From a virus: a DNA stretch of 64,000 nt. The stretch spans positions 1 to 64,000 of IMG/VR virus record IMGVR_UViG_3300043775_000755. One strand, given 5' to 3'. This document shows positions 28,936 to 38,683 of the stretch, one piece after another. The first letter of the stretch is position 1; each line of letters begins with the position of its first letter. The translations under genes and the position numbers were made by a program. The notes under the pieces were generated by a model, which saw nothing but the letters and a program-made list of their open reading frames with translations, had not been told where the DNA came from and ran no database searches.

Positions 28936-31353
28936 ATGATTTATACTAACACGAATAGCTCTTTCCCTAGTCAGGTAGTACCGGATGAAGAAAAACAATC
29001 AGAAGAATATGGTTATGCTGTCGGCATGGCTATAGAAGGAGAATGGTTTAAAGGCAATAGGAATAGCGTTGGTAATGGCAGATGGAGTACTAACTGGCAA
29101 AACTTTCACAACTTAAGACTATATGCCAGAGGTGAACAAAATATCCAAAAATACAAAGATGAGTTATCTATTAATGGAGACCTGTCTTATTTGAATTTAG
29201 ATTGGAAGCCTATACCAGTTATACCAAAGTTTGTAGATATTGTTGTTAACGGTATGTCTAACAGACTATTTAAAATAAAAACATTTGCACAAGATCCTCA
29301 GTCAATGGCTCAGAAAACGCAATATACAGCGGCTTTAATGAGAGATATGGACGCTAGGGAATTACTGGAGTCAATTCAAGCAGAATTAGGAGCTAATCTT
29401 TTCGCTACAGGCGATGGTTCAAATCTTCCAGAGGATGATGAACATTTACAAATACACTTACAATTAAACTATAAGCAAGCAATTGAGATAGCTGAAGAAG
29501 AGGTGATAAATTACGTTCTTAGTAAAAACAGGTTCCCAAATTTAGCTAAACGACTTAACTACGATCTAACTGTACTAGGTATTGCTGCAGCAAAAACAAA
29601 CTTTAATAAATCTAATGGCGTAACAGTAGACTATGTTGACCCTGCTAATTTAGTATATTCCTATACCGAAGATCCTAATTTTTCAGACATTTATTATGTT
29701 GGTGAAGTTAAAGCTATTAGTTTAGAGGAATTAAAAAAACAATTCCCTAATCTAAGTGACGATGACGTAAAAGAAATCGAAAAGTACCCTGGCACCAATG
29801 ATTATTCTAGAACGTATTCAAACCAAGACTACGACACAAATACAATACAAGTTATGTATTTTGAATATAAGACATATTCAAACCAAGTATTTAAAATAAA
29901 ACAAACAGAACAAGGATTAGAAAAGGCTCTAGTGAAGACAGACGGGTTCAGTCCGCCCCCTAGTGACAACTTTGATGTAGTATCTAGAAGTATAGAAGTT
30001 CTTTATTCAGGGGCAAAAATATTAGGGCATAAAAAAATGCTTAAATGGGAACTAGCCGAGAATATGACTCGTCCCGCTGCTGATACTACAAGAGTAGAAA
30101 TGAATTATGCAATATGCGCTCCGCGTATGTATAAAGGAAGAATTGAATCATTAGTTAGTAGAGCAACTGGTTTTGCTGATATGATACAATTAACGCATTT
30201 AAAGATACAACAAGTATTATCTAAAATGGTTCCGGATGGAGTTTTTGTAGACGTGGACGGGCTAGCCGAAGTTGACTTAGGAAATGGAACAAACTACAAT
30301 CCAGCGGAGGCATTAAATATGTATTTTCAAACTGGTAGTATTGTTGGTAGATCCATGGCGCAAGATGGAGGTATGAACCACGGTAAAGTACCTATTCAAG
30401 AATTACAAACATCGTCGGGTAACGCTAAAATTTCATCGTTAATAAATACATATCAATATTATTTACAAATGATACGTGATGTAACCGGTCTTAATGAAGC
30501 AAGAGACGGATCTATGCCAGATTCTAATTCATTGGTAGGGTTACAAAAGATGGCTGCAGCTAACTCAAATGTCGCTACTAGACACATATTAGACGCAAGT
30601 CTATATATAACACTTAGGATATGTGAGAATATATCTAAAAGAATTGGAGACTCATTAAAATTCCCGCTTACCGCTAATGCTTTAATACAAAGTATTTCTG
30701 TTTCTAATGTTAGAACACTGGAAGAACTTCAGCAATTAGATATACACGATTTTGGTATATTTTTAGAGTTAGAACCAGATGAAGAAGAGCAAGCGCAGTT
30801 AGAGCAAAATATACAAATGTCTTTACAGACTGGTAGTATTGATCTTGAAGACGCAATTGAGTTAAGAGAGATTCACAATCTAAAGTTAGCTAACCAATCT
30901 TTAAAATACAAAAGAAAGAAAAAAGCAGAAAGAGACCAGGCAAACCAACAAGCGACTATACAGGCTCAAGCGCAAGCGCAAGCTGAAACCGCAGAAAAAG
31001 TGGCTATGTCAGAAGTGCAAAAGCAACAAGCTTTAGCGCAAACTGAAATACAAATATTGCAAGCGAAGATGCAATTTGATATTCAGAAGTTAGAACAAGA
31101 GGCTTCTATTAAGAAATTATTAATGGCAGAAGAGTTTGGTTACCAAATGAAATTAGCACAAATTAATGCTGATGCAATGAGTAATAAAATTAACGCAATA
31201 GAAGATCGTAAAGATAATCGGTTAAAAACTACTGCTACACAACAGTCAGAGCTAATAGACCAAAGACAGAACAAGACCATGCCTAAGGATTTTGAATCAT
31301 CCGGATTTGATAACCTGAATGGGTTTGATATGGACCAGTTCGACCCAAAATAA
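28936..31353 (+). CDS. Portal protein
   Basis: This 805-residue protein follows TerL immediately and precedes the capsid genes. The N-terminal half has W-x-P-I-P-V-I-P-K-F-V-D-I-V-V-N-G and later M-Y-K-G-R-I-E-S-L, in keeping with the portals I remember from crAss-like phages. The C-terminal 200 residues are a glutamine- and alanine-rich coiled coil, plausible for a long portal barrel. It should form the twelve-fold DNA gateway. Confidence 0.82.
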   Translation: MIYTNTNSSFPSQVVPDEEKQSEEYGYAVGMAIEGEWFKGNRNSVGNGRWSTNWQNFHNLRLYARGEQNIQKYKDELSINGDLSYLNLDWKPIPVIPKFVDIVVNGMSNRLFKIKTFAQDPQSMAQKTQYTAALMRDMDARELLESIQAELGANLFATGDGSNLPEDDEHLQIHLQLNYKQAIEIAEEEVINYVLSKNRFPNLAKRLNYDLTVLGIAAAKTNFNKSNGVTVDYVDPANLVYSYTEDPNFSDIYYVGEVKAISLEELKKQFPNLSDDDVKEIEKYPGTNDYSRTYSNQDYDTNTIQVMYFEYKTYSNQVFKIKQTEQGLEKALVKTDGFSPPPSDNFDVVSRSIEVLYSGAKILGHKKMLKWELAENMTRPAADTTRVEMNYAICAPRMYKGRIESLVSRATGFADMIQLTHLKIQQVLSKMVPDGVFVDVDGLAEVDLGNGTNYNPAEALNMYFQTGSIVGRSMAQDGGMNHGKVPIQELQTSSGNAKISSLINTYQYYLQMIRDVTGLNEARDGSMPDSNSLVGLQKMAAANSNVATRHILDASLYITLRICENISKRIGDSLKFPLTANALIQSISVSNVRTLEELQQLDIHDFGIFLELEPDEEEQAQLEQNIQMSLQTGSIDLEDAIELREIHNLKLANQSLKYKRKKKAERDQANQQATIQAQAQAQAETAEKVAMSEVQKQQALAQTEIQILQAKMQFDIQKLEQEASIKKLLMAEEFGYQMKLAQINADAMSNKINAIEDRKDNRLKTTATQQSELIDQRQNKTMPKDFESSGFDNLNGFDMDQFDPK

Positions 31354-31384
31354 ATTTTATTAATTAATCTTATAATATTATATC

Positions 31385-32602
31385 ATGTCAGAAGAAACCA
31401 AAGTGGAAGGAACTTTTAAAATTAAAAAAACCACCCCAAGAAAATTAAACAAAGTTGAGGAAATAACTAAAGTTACAATAGCTGATACAGAGTCTTCAAA
31501 ACCAGTGGATCAAATCGTAACAAAAGTATTTATAAATAACGAAACAACAGAAGCAAATGCCGTTCAAGAGCAAACAACAAATGAAAGCATGTTGGGTAGC
31601 CAAGGATCCGAAATGGGACTGCAAGAAGTGGGTCAAGGAAACCAAGAGCATAAAATCATTGCCAGCCAAGAAGAAGAAGTAACGATATTAAATGAAATTA
31701 CTGAAGAAGAAATTCTTCGCGAAACGGCTACATTAACGCAAGAAGCTAAAGAAGCTGTACGTGAAGCTGAATATACTGGGAAACAATTACCAGAGAATAT
31801 AGAAAAACTTGTTTCTTTTATGGAGGAAACCGGAGGGGACATTAATGATTATGTTAGACTTAATGCTGACTATTCAAATGTAAACAATGAAACACTATTA
31901 AAAGAATATTATAAAAAAACACGTCCACATTTAGATAATGAAGAGATTGAATTCCTTATGGAAGACACTTTTGAATATGACGAAGAGTTGGACGAAGAGC
32001 GAGACATCCGTAAAAAGAAACTCGCTTTTAAAGAAGAGGTTGCAAAAGCAAGAATTTTTTTAGACGGGCTTAAAAGTAAATATTACGAGGAAATCAAGTT
32101 GAGACCTGGTGTTACGCAAGACCAACAAAAAGCAGATGACTTTTTTAACCGCTACAATGAGGAGCAACAGATGGTAGAGTTGCAACATTCAAAGTTCAAA
32201 CAAGATACTAAAAGTTTATTTAACCAAGAATTCAAAGGTTTTGATTTCAACGTTGGAGAAAAAAATTTTAGATATGGAGTTGGAAATAAAGATGTTGTAG
32301 CAGAAAAACAATCCGACATAACCAATTTAATTAAGAAGTTCTTAAATGATAATGGTGATGTTGTAGATTTAAAAGGTTATCACAAGGCTATCTATGCAGC
32401 CGAGAATGCTGATACCATTGCAAAACACTTTTACGAGCAAGGCAAAGCCGACGCTATAAGAGAAGTTGTTGCAAAGTCTAATAACATTTCAACAGAACCT
32501 AGGCAAACTAGCTCTGGCGAAATATTTGTTAACGGGCTAAGGGTAAAAGCAATTAATGGTGTTGATTCTTCAAAACTAAAAATACAACAAAGAAAATTTT
32601 AA
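31385..32602 (+). CDS. Putative scaffold/capsid assembly protein
   Basis: A 405-residue, highly charged and mostly helical protein, with an N-terminal glutamate- and threonine-rich segment and a basic C-terminal end (K-I-Q-Q-R-K-F). Its place between portal and major capsid genes is the classic slot for a scaffold, and a basic C terminus is typical for capsid binding. No protease motif is seen. Confidence 0.62.
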   Translation: MSEETKVEGTFKIKKTTPRKLNKVEEITKVTIADTESSKPVDQIVTKVFINNETTEANAVQEQTTNESMLGSQGSEMGLQEVGQGNQEHKIIASQEEEVTILNEITEEEILRETATLTQEAKEAVREAEYTGKQLPENIEKLVSFMEETGGDINDYVRLNADYSNVNNETLLKEYYKKTRPHLDNEEIEFLMEDTFEYDEELDEERDIRKKKLAFKEEVAKARIFLDGLKSKYYEEIKLRPGVTQDQQKADDFFNRYNEEQQMVELQHSKFKQDTKSLFNQEFKGFDFNVGEKNFRYGVGNKDVVAEKQSDITNLIKKFLNDNGDVVDLKGYHKAIYAAENADTIAKHFYEQGKADAIREVVAKSNNISTEPRQTSSGEIFVNGLRVKAINGVDSSKLKIQQRKF

Positions 32603-32619
32603 CATTAAATTAAAAAATT

Positions 32620-34104
32620 ATGGCATTAGTTACATCGCCGGCATTTGGTACTCTTGTACCAAGCCAAATTCAAACACCAAGCGGAGCAAATTATTTGACA
32701 TTTGACTCTTCAAACGGTGGCGGAACATTCGCAAAACAATATTTACCAGAAATCTACGAACAAGAAGTAGAAAGATATGGTAATAGAACATTATCAGGTT
32801 TCTTACGTATGGTAGGAGCTGAAATGCCTATGCAATCTGATCAAGTTATTTGGTCTGAACAAAACAGATTACACATTGCTTACAAAAATGTAACAGTTGT
32901 TACAGCTACAACTTTTAAATTTTCAGTAGGTTCTGTTACTGATAACGGAGTTACAGCTAATGTAGAAAATGTTTTATCAAAAAATCAAACAGTAGTTATC
33001 ATTAATCCAGCTACTGGGCGTGAAGTAAAAGCTATCATAACTTCTGTTGGGGCTGTTGTAGCAAATGAGGTTACTATTACAGTTGCTCCTTATTTGTCAG
33101 CTTCTATTGTGACTGGATCAAATGGTACTAATGGTATTGCAACAGGAACAACTGGTTGTAAAGTATTCGTTTACGGTTCTGAGTATTCTAAAGGTTCTAC
33201 TTTAACAGCAGACTCTTATATTAGTATCGACCCAGCGTTTACTCAATTCAGCAATTCACCTATTATCATCCGTAACAAATATACTGTTAACGGATCTGAT
33301 ATGGCTCAAGTTGGATGGGTTGAAGTAGCCACAGAAGCCGGTGCTAGTGGGTATCTTTGGTATCTTAAAGCTGAATCTGAAACAAGATTACGTTTTGAAG
33401 ATTATCTTGAAATGGCAGTAGTTGAAGGAGAATTGGGTACTGCGGCGGCTATCACGGCCGGAGCTAAAAAAGGAACAGAAGGTCTTTTTGCTTCTGTTAG
33501 AAAAAGAGGTAATACACTTGCTGCATTTAGCAACGGGGTTGCTGGTTCTGGAGATGGATTAACTACGTTTGATAATATCTTGAAAAACTTAGATACGCAA
33601 GGGGCTATTGAAGAAAATATGCTTTTCTTAAACAGAGCTACTTCTTTGGAAATTGACGATATGTTAGCAGGCCTTTCTGCAGGAAACCAAGGAGGTGTAG
33701 CTTACGGTTTATTCGAAAACTCTGAGCAAATGTCTCTTAACTTAGGATTTACAGGTTTCCGTAGAGGATCTTACGATTTCTACAAAACTGACTGGAAATA
33801 CTTAAATGACGCTTCTACAAGAGGTGGGCTTGCCGGTACTGGGGCTACTATTGATGGGGTTTTAATACCTGCTGGAACTTCTACAGTATATGATGAGCAA
33901 TTGGGTACTAATATTCGTCGTCCATTCTTACACGTTCGTTACAGAGCTTCTCAAGGAGATGACCGTAGAATGAAAACTTGGGTTTTAGGTTCTGCTGGGG
34001 GTGCTTATACTTCTGACACAGATGCAATGGAAGTACACTTTTTATCTGAAAGATGTTTATGTGTACAAGGAGCAAACAATTTTGTATTGTTTACTTCAGT
34101 ATAG
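32620..34104 (+). CDS. Major capsid protein
   Basis: A 494-residue protein in the major-capsid position, with a beta-rich insertion (about residues 95-200) and the conserved-looking blocks E-R-Y-G-N-R-T-L-S-G-F-L and R-A-S-Q-G-D-D-R-R-M-K-T-W near the C terminus. Length and layout fit an HK97-fold capsid protein of the crAss-like type. The codon choice here is visibly richer in preferred codons than in neighbouring genes, and a strong terminator follows, both as expected for a highly expressed gene. Confidence 0.82.
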   Translation: MALVTSPAFGTLVPSQIQTPSGANYLTFDSSNGGGTFAKQYLPEIYEQEVERYGNRTLSGFLRMVGAEMPMQSDQVIWSEQNRLHIAYKNVTVVTATTFKFSVGSVTDNGVTANVENVLSKNQTVVIINPATGREVKAIITSVGAVVANEVTITVAPYLSASIVTGSNGTNGIATGTTGCKVFVYGSEYSKGSTLTADSYISIDPAFTQFSNSPIIIRNKYTVNGSDMAQVGWVEVATEAGASGYLWYLKAESETRLRFEDYLEMAVVEGELGTAAAITAGAKKGTEGLFASVRKRGNTLAAFSNGVAGSGDGLTTFDNILKNLDTQGAIEENMLFLNRATSLEIDDMLAGLSAGNQGGVAYGLFENSEQMSLNLGFTGFRRGSYDFYKTDWKYLNDASTRGGLAGTGATIDGVLIPAGTSTVYDEQLGTNIRRPFLHVRYRASQGDDRRMKTWVLGSAGGAYTSDTDAMEVHFLSERCLCVQGANNFVLFTSV

Positions 34105-34121
34105 TAATTAATAATGTAAAT

Positions 34122-34153
34122 TTACCCCTGTTGTAATAGCAGGGGTAATATTT
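34122..34153 (+). terminator. Terminator after the major capsid gene
   Basis: TTACCCCTG (34122-34130) pairs perfectly with CAGGGGTAA (34140-34148) around a nine-base loop and is followed by TATTT. The T-run is short, but the G+C-rich stem in an A+T-rich spacer is convincing. Confidence 0.75.
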
Positions 34154-34191
34154 ACTAAAATAAAATAATAAAATAAAAATTATATCATATT

Positions 34192-34959
34192 ATGTCAACA
34201 ACACAAAAAACACAAGTAAAAGAAACTTGGGAAATAAAAGATAGAACGTATATATTAAGCACTGGGTATAATCCGTTAACGCATACAATTCAATCAAAAC
34301 ATTCGGCTAGGTATCCATTCTTATGGTTTGACGCAACAACAGGCGAACAAAAAGAATTAAGATACGCAACAAATCAAAACTCGCCATTCAAAGAAGACCA
34401 AAAAGGAGAGTCTACACTGGGGCACATCGTTTTTGAAAATGGGGCTTTGTTTGTGCCAAAAGAAAAACAAAACTTACAAAAACTATTATCACTATATCAT
34501 CCGGCTAGGGTTAACTCATACTACGAAGTTGATAATGTTGCAGAAGCAATCGATGAATTAGAAGATTTAGAATTAGAAATCAATGCCCTCAATATGGCAA
34601 TGAATATTGAAATTGATCAAGCAGAAGCAATACTAAGAGTAGAATTAGGCTCCAGAGTTAATGCGATGACTTCTAAAGAATTAAAAAGAGACTTGCTATT
34701 ATTCGCTAAAAGCAACCCTAGTTTGTTCTTAGAATTAGCTAATGATGACAATGTACAACTTAGGAATTTAGCTATCAAAGCATCTGAAGCTAATATAATT
34801 AAGTTATCTCAAGACCAACGCACATTCACCTGGGGAACTAATGATAAAAAATTAATGACGGTCCCATTTGATGAAAATCCGTATTCAGCAATGGCAGCAT
34901 TCTTTAAGACAGATGAAGGCACAGAGGTCTTCAAGTCTATAGAGAAAAAACTTAAATAA
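34192..34959 (+). CDS. Hypothetical late structural protein (255 aa)
   Basis: A 255-residue protein with a beta-rich first half and a helical second half (N-S-Y-Y-E-V-D-N-V-A-E-A-I-D). It sits alone between two terminators right after the capsid gene. I recall similar genes in this slot of Bacteroidota phages. The function may be capsid decoration or head completion, by position only. Confidence 0.58.
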   Translation: MSTTQKTQVKETWEIKDRTYILSTGYNPLTHTIQSKHSARYPFLWFDATTGEQKELRYATNQNSPFKEDQKGESTLGHIVFENGALFVPKEKQNLQKLLSLYHPARVNSYYEVDNVAEAIDELEDLELEINALNMAMNIEIDQAEAILRVELGSRVNAMTSKELKRDLLLFAKSNPSLFLELANDDNVQLRNLAIKASEANIIKLSQDQRTFTWGTNDKKLMTVPFDENPYSAMAAFFKTDEGTEVFKSIEKKLK

Positions 34960-34979
34960 TACGTAATACTAATATATAG

Positions 34980-35020
34980 GCGGATATTGTAAATAAAACT
35001 GCAGTATCCGCTTATTTATT
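34980..35020 (+). terminator. Terminator before the ring gene block
   Basis: GCGGATA (34980-34986) pairs with TATCCGC (35005-35011); the stem can extend by several pairs including G-U. TTATTTATTAT follows. It separates the capsid region from the duplicated ring-gene block. Confidence 0.7.
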
Positions 35021-35072
35021 ATAAGTATAATAATAAACAAAATAAATAAACAATAACTTAACAAACAACATA

Positions 35073-35816
35073 ATGGCTATAAACATAGACTCGGTTTATA
35101 AATCGGTTTTAGTTGTATTAGAACAACAAAAAAGAGGTATTTTAACGCCTACAGAATTTAATAAGATTGCTACAACTTGTCAGCAAGAAATATTTACTGA
35201 ATATTTTGATGAGTTAAATCAACTATTAAGAACACCACAAACTAGTCTAGCCTATGCCGATAGAATGGCTTTGTTAGATGAAAAAATATCATTATTTAAA
35301 ACAGCAAAAACTTTAACACTTGGCGATAATACAATTACACCTGCAGCTGCATTATCAACGGTAGCCGTGCCTTCTGATGTGCAGGAACTTGGTAGTGTTA
35401 TTTTTGGAACGGGGGTAACTACTCCTTCGAGAGAAGCTCAAAGGATACAACAATATGAAATATATACAACAAATCAATCTCCTTTAACGGCTCCTAGTAC
35501 TTATTACCCCGTATATACTTATGAAAATAAATTAATAACAATTTACCCAAAAGAAACTTCTGCTAATTCTGGTAAAGTTGTTTTAAATTATTTAAAGTTT
35601 CCTGCGGATGTAAGATGGGGTTTTACTATAAATCAAAATTTAGGGAATTATATTTACAATTCATTAGACTCCATAGATTTTGACCTACATCAATCGGATA
35701 CTCCGTTATTAATATCTAAAATATTAGGATACGCTGGAGTAATGACAAAGGATCAAGCCGTTATGACTTTAGGCTCCCAAAAAGAACAAACAATAAACGT
35801 TAACTCAAAACAATAA
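35073..35816 (+). CDS. Ring/connector protein A1
   Basis: A 247-residue protein beginning MAINIDSVYKSVLVVLEQQKRG. Its N-terminal 60 residues match the gene at 36460 almost position by position (V-Y-x-x-V-L, L-T-P-T-E-F-N-K-I, Y-F-D-E-L-N-Q-L-L), and the C-terminal ends are also alike. Genes in this position in crAss-like phages encode stacked ring proteins between portal and tail. Function is inferred from position and paralogy. Confidence 0.62.
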   Translation: MAINIDSVYKSVLVVLEQQKRGILTPTEFNKIATTCQQEIFTEYFDELNQLLRTPQTSLAYADRMALLDEKISLFKTAKTLTLGDNTITPAAALSTVAVPSDVQELGSVIFGTGVTTPSREAQRIQQYEIYTTNQSPLTAPSTYYPVYTYENKLITIYPKETSANSGKVVLNYLKFPADVRWGFTINQNLGNYIYNSLDSIDFDLHQSDTPLLISKILGYAGVMTKDQAVMTLGSQKEQTINVNSKQ

Positions 35817-35821
35817 AATAA

Positions 35822-36445
35822 ATGGCAACTTTATCCGACGCTTTTATATCTTTAAATGATATTATAAATAACTTCCTAATATCTTACACAGGACCTGGTA
35901 AATTAATTCCAGATGCTAAAAGGACCGAAGTTGTATTCCATGCTAGACGTTGTCTGCAAGAATTTGCTTACGAAACACTAAAGAGTCAAATGAATACTAC
36001 AGATGTATTACCTACCGCAAATGTTGTTGGAGGAGTTAGCGCTTGCAGATTTAACATTCCAAGTGATTCTGTCTCTACGATAAATATAAGACGATCATCC
36101 GGCGGTGGTGGTACTACATATACTCAAGCAATGACCCAGGGAACTATAAATCCGCCCATTAACAATACAACTTACTATATAGACTATGCAAATAAAACTG
36201 TTAATTTCATTAGCACTTTAAACACTTACGGTATATCTTATAGTTATTTATCTAACGCTTTAACTACAGATGAAACGGCATCTATTCCAAAACTTGCGGA
36301 AGAAGCTTTATATTCTTGTATGGTATATGCAATTTTAGCCAATAGAGAGGGCACAGATGGAAATCTTTTACAAAGATTATTAATAGAAAAAATAGACAGA
36401 TTAGAAAAATCAAAATCTAGACTAATCTTTACAAATTTTTCTTAA
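35822..36445 (+). CDS. Ring/connector protein B1
   Basis: A 207-residue protein with L-N-D-I-I-N-N-F-L-I-S-Y-T-G-P-G-K-L-I and F-H-A-R-R-C-L-Q-E-F-A-Y-E-T-L-K near the start, and I-P-K-L-A-E-E-A-L-Y near the end. The same three blocks occur in the gene at 37468, so A1-B1 and A2-B2 are a duplicated gene pair. A structural role in the neck or tail is inferred. Confidence 0.62.
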   Translation: MATLSDAFISLNDIINNFLISYTGPGKLIPDAKRTEVVFHARRCLQEFAYETLKSQMNTTDVLPTANVVGGVSACRFNIPSDSVSTINIRRSSGGGGTTYTQAMTQGTINPPINNTTYYIDYANKTVNFISTLNTYGISYSYLSNALTTDETASIPKLAEEALYSCMVYAILANREGTDGNLLQRLLIEKIDRLEKSKSRLIFTNFS

Positions 36446-36459
36446 TACAAAAATAAAAA

Positions 36460-37461
36460 ATGGCGGTAGACGTAAATACAGTCTATAGAACTGTTTTGCT
36501 CATATTAAATAAGGAGCAAAGGGGTTATATGACACCTGATGAATTTAATAAAGTTGCGGCACAAGTACAGATAGAAATATTTAATAAATATTTTGACGAC
36601 TTGAACCAACTGTTAAAATTACCAAAACAGACAACAATGAACTATTCTGATAGGCTTGCCTTATTAGATGAGAAAATATCTATATTTAAAACTTCTTTAG
36701 AATTAAATAAAGCAGTATCTCCATTTGTTATATCAAATGTTAAAATAGTTGGAACTAACGGGGAGTTTGAAAGCGCTAGCTCGCCTTTTGTTGTTGGTAA
36801 CAAGATAACTATTTCCGGAACGCCTTTATTAGGGTCGGGTGATGGAGTTATTTCTGGTTATACGCCTCCTGGTCCTGCTACATATTACATAACAAGCACT
36901 AACAAGTACAACACATTTACGCTTTCCACAACTTTAGGGGGGCCTCCAATAACAACAACAATTAATGGGGGAACAACATCTGGACTAACATTCTCATATT
37001 TGCCTCCTAGTGGTTCTATTAATAAATTTGTTTTGCCGGTAATGTTAAGAGAACTTGGGAGTGTTTTTGCGTTAAATAATACAAATGAAGTTGAAAGATT
37101 ACAAAAAGATGAACTTCCATACATTAATAAATCTGACTTAACAAAACCTTCAGAAAATTTTCCGGTATATTTATATGAGGATAATCAATTGACTATTTTC
37201 CCTAATACTATAACTAATATAACAGCGAACTTTATAAGACAAATAGCAAACCCAGTCTGGGCATTTGAAGCAACCGCTGGTAATAATTATAGATACGATT
37301 ACTTACCTAATAGCAGTACGCAATTTGAACTACATGATTCAGAACAGACTAATATAATAATTAGAATATTAATGTATTCCGGTGTTATAATAAAAAATAT
37401 GGAAATAGTTCAAATAGCCGCAGCGCAAACGCAGGCTGAGCAAGTTAATTCAAAAGCATAG
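36460..37461 (+). CDS. Ring/connector protein A2, with insertion
   Basis: A paralog of the gene at 35073, lengthened to 333 residues by a glycine- and threonine-rich beta insertion of about 85 residues (roughly 95-175), which looks like a looped-out or decorative domain. The remaining parts follow the A1 layout to the end, including the Q-V-N-S-K C terminus. Probably another ring in the connector. Confidence 0.62.
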   Translation: MAVDVNTVYRTVLLILNKEQRGYMTPDEFNKVAAQVQIEIFNKYFDDLNQLLKLPKQTTMNYSDRLALLDEKISIFKTSLELNKAVSPFVISNVKIVGTNGEFESASSPFVVGNKITISGTPLLGSGDGVISGYTPPGPATYYITSTNKYNTFTLSTTLGGPPITTTINGGTTSGLTFSYLPPSGSINKFVLPVMLRELGSVFALNNTNEVERLQKDELPYINKSDLTKPSENFPVYLYEDNQLTIFPNTITNITANFIRQIANPVWAFEATAGNNYRYDYLPNSSTQFELHDSEQTNIIIRILMYSGVIIKNMEIVQIAAAQTQAEQVNSKA

Positions 37462-37467
37462 TAAAAG

Positions 37468-38679
37468 ATGAGTTTAATTACAGAAACTAATAGACAATAT
37501 TACGAGGGAGCAAAAAGTATTATTGCTACTGCGGCACAAACAAAATTTACTTTTAGTGGATTTAATACACCTTTGATTTGGAAAACATCAAATATTGATG
37601 ATGATAATTACGAGTTAAATAATTTTAAACTTTACAAAAGCACTAATAATGGGTTAGATTTTACAGAAGTATTATCAACAACAACCCCAAATATATCAAG
37701 TGTTGTTAACGACGTTATTACATTAAGCGGCGGAGCGACCGTAAACAATATTTACTTAGTACAATTAAAAAGATTAGAAGGTGGTAAGTATGGTGATAAT
37801 GATGCTTATGGAACTGTAGTTGAAGAAAACTATGGCGGTTATGCATATATTAAACTAGATGAACTTATAAATAACTTTATAGTTGCTTATGTTGGAGATG
37901 GCAAGTTAATAACTGCTGCGAAAAGAACGGATATAATGTTTCATGCTAAAAGAGGTTTGCAGGAATTTAGTTATGATACTTTAAAAAGTATTAAGTCACA
38001 AGAACTAACTATACCTCCTAGTTTGAATATTATTATACCGCAAGACTACGTGAACTATGTTAAGATCTCACGTATTGATTCAAATGGTATAAAACATATT
38101 ATATACCCCGGAATGCTAAATGGTTCTCCATACACAATCCCTGTGCAAGATACGGAAGGAATACCCATACAAGATACATTTGATTATAATATAACAGGCA
38201 CATCTATAATCGAGGAAAGATGGAAAGAATCGAATCCTTCTGAAAACAAAAATATAAACCGTATAAATGATTTAGCCTTTAGTAACAGCGATTCTAATAC
38301 ATATAATTTGTTAGGGCAAAGATACGGTATGGACACCGCTAACGCTAATTTCAATGGAACTTTTATAATAAACGAAAGAGAAGGTAAAATATCATTTAGC
38401 AGTGAGCTAGTTGGGTCTTTAATATTATTAGAATACATATCTGACGGTTTGGGTGATGACTTAGATACTAAAATACCAAAGTTAGCCGAAGAAGCGATGT
38501 ACGCGTATATTTCTCACGCGGTTCTATCAGGGCGCATGAATCAACCTGAATACATTGTGCAAAGATTGAAACAAGAAAAATTTGCTAAAATAAGGAATGC
38601 CAAATTAAGACTATCCAATATTAAGTTAGAGGAGTTTACAAAAGTATTCAGAGGCCAATATAAACAGATCAAACATTAA
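37468..38679 (+). CDS. Ring/connector protein B2, with N-terminal extension
   Basis: A 403-residue paralog of the gene at 35822. It has an extra ~115-residue beta-rich N-terminal domain, then L-I-N-N-F-I-V-A-Y-V-G-D-G-K-L-I and F-H-A-K-R-G-L-Q-E-F-S-Y-D-T-L-K, an inserted loop, and I-P-K-L-A-E-E-A-M-Y. It starts seven bases after A2. Likely a tail-proximal ring or adaptor. Confidence 0.62.
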   Translation: MSLITETNRQYYEGAKSIIATAAQTKFTFSGFNTPLIWKTSNIDDDNYELNNFKLYKSTNNGLDFTEVLSTTTPNISSVVNDVITLSGGATVNNIYLVQLKRLEGGKYGDNDAYGTVVEENYGGYAYIKLDELINNFIVAYVGDGKLITAAKRTDIMFHAKRGLQEFSYDTLKSIKSQELTIPPSLNIIIPQDYVNYVKISRIDSNGIKHIIYPGMLNGSPYTIPVQDTEGIPIQDTFDYNITGTSIIEERWKESNPSENKNINRINDLAFSNSDSNTYNLLGQRYGMDTANANFNGTFIINEREGKISFSSELVGSLILLEYISDGLGDDLDTKIPKLAEEAMYAYISHAVLSGRMNQPEYIVQRLKQEKFAKIRNAKLRLSNIKLEEFTKVFRGQYKQIKH

Positions 38680-38683
38680 ATAA

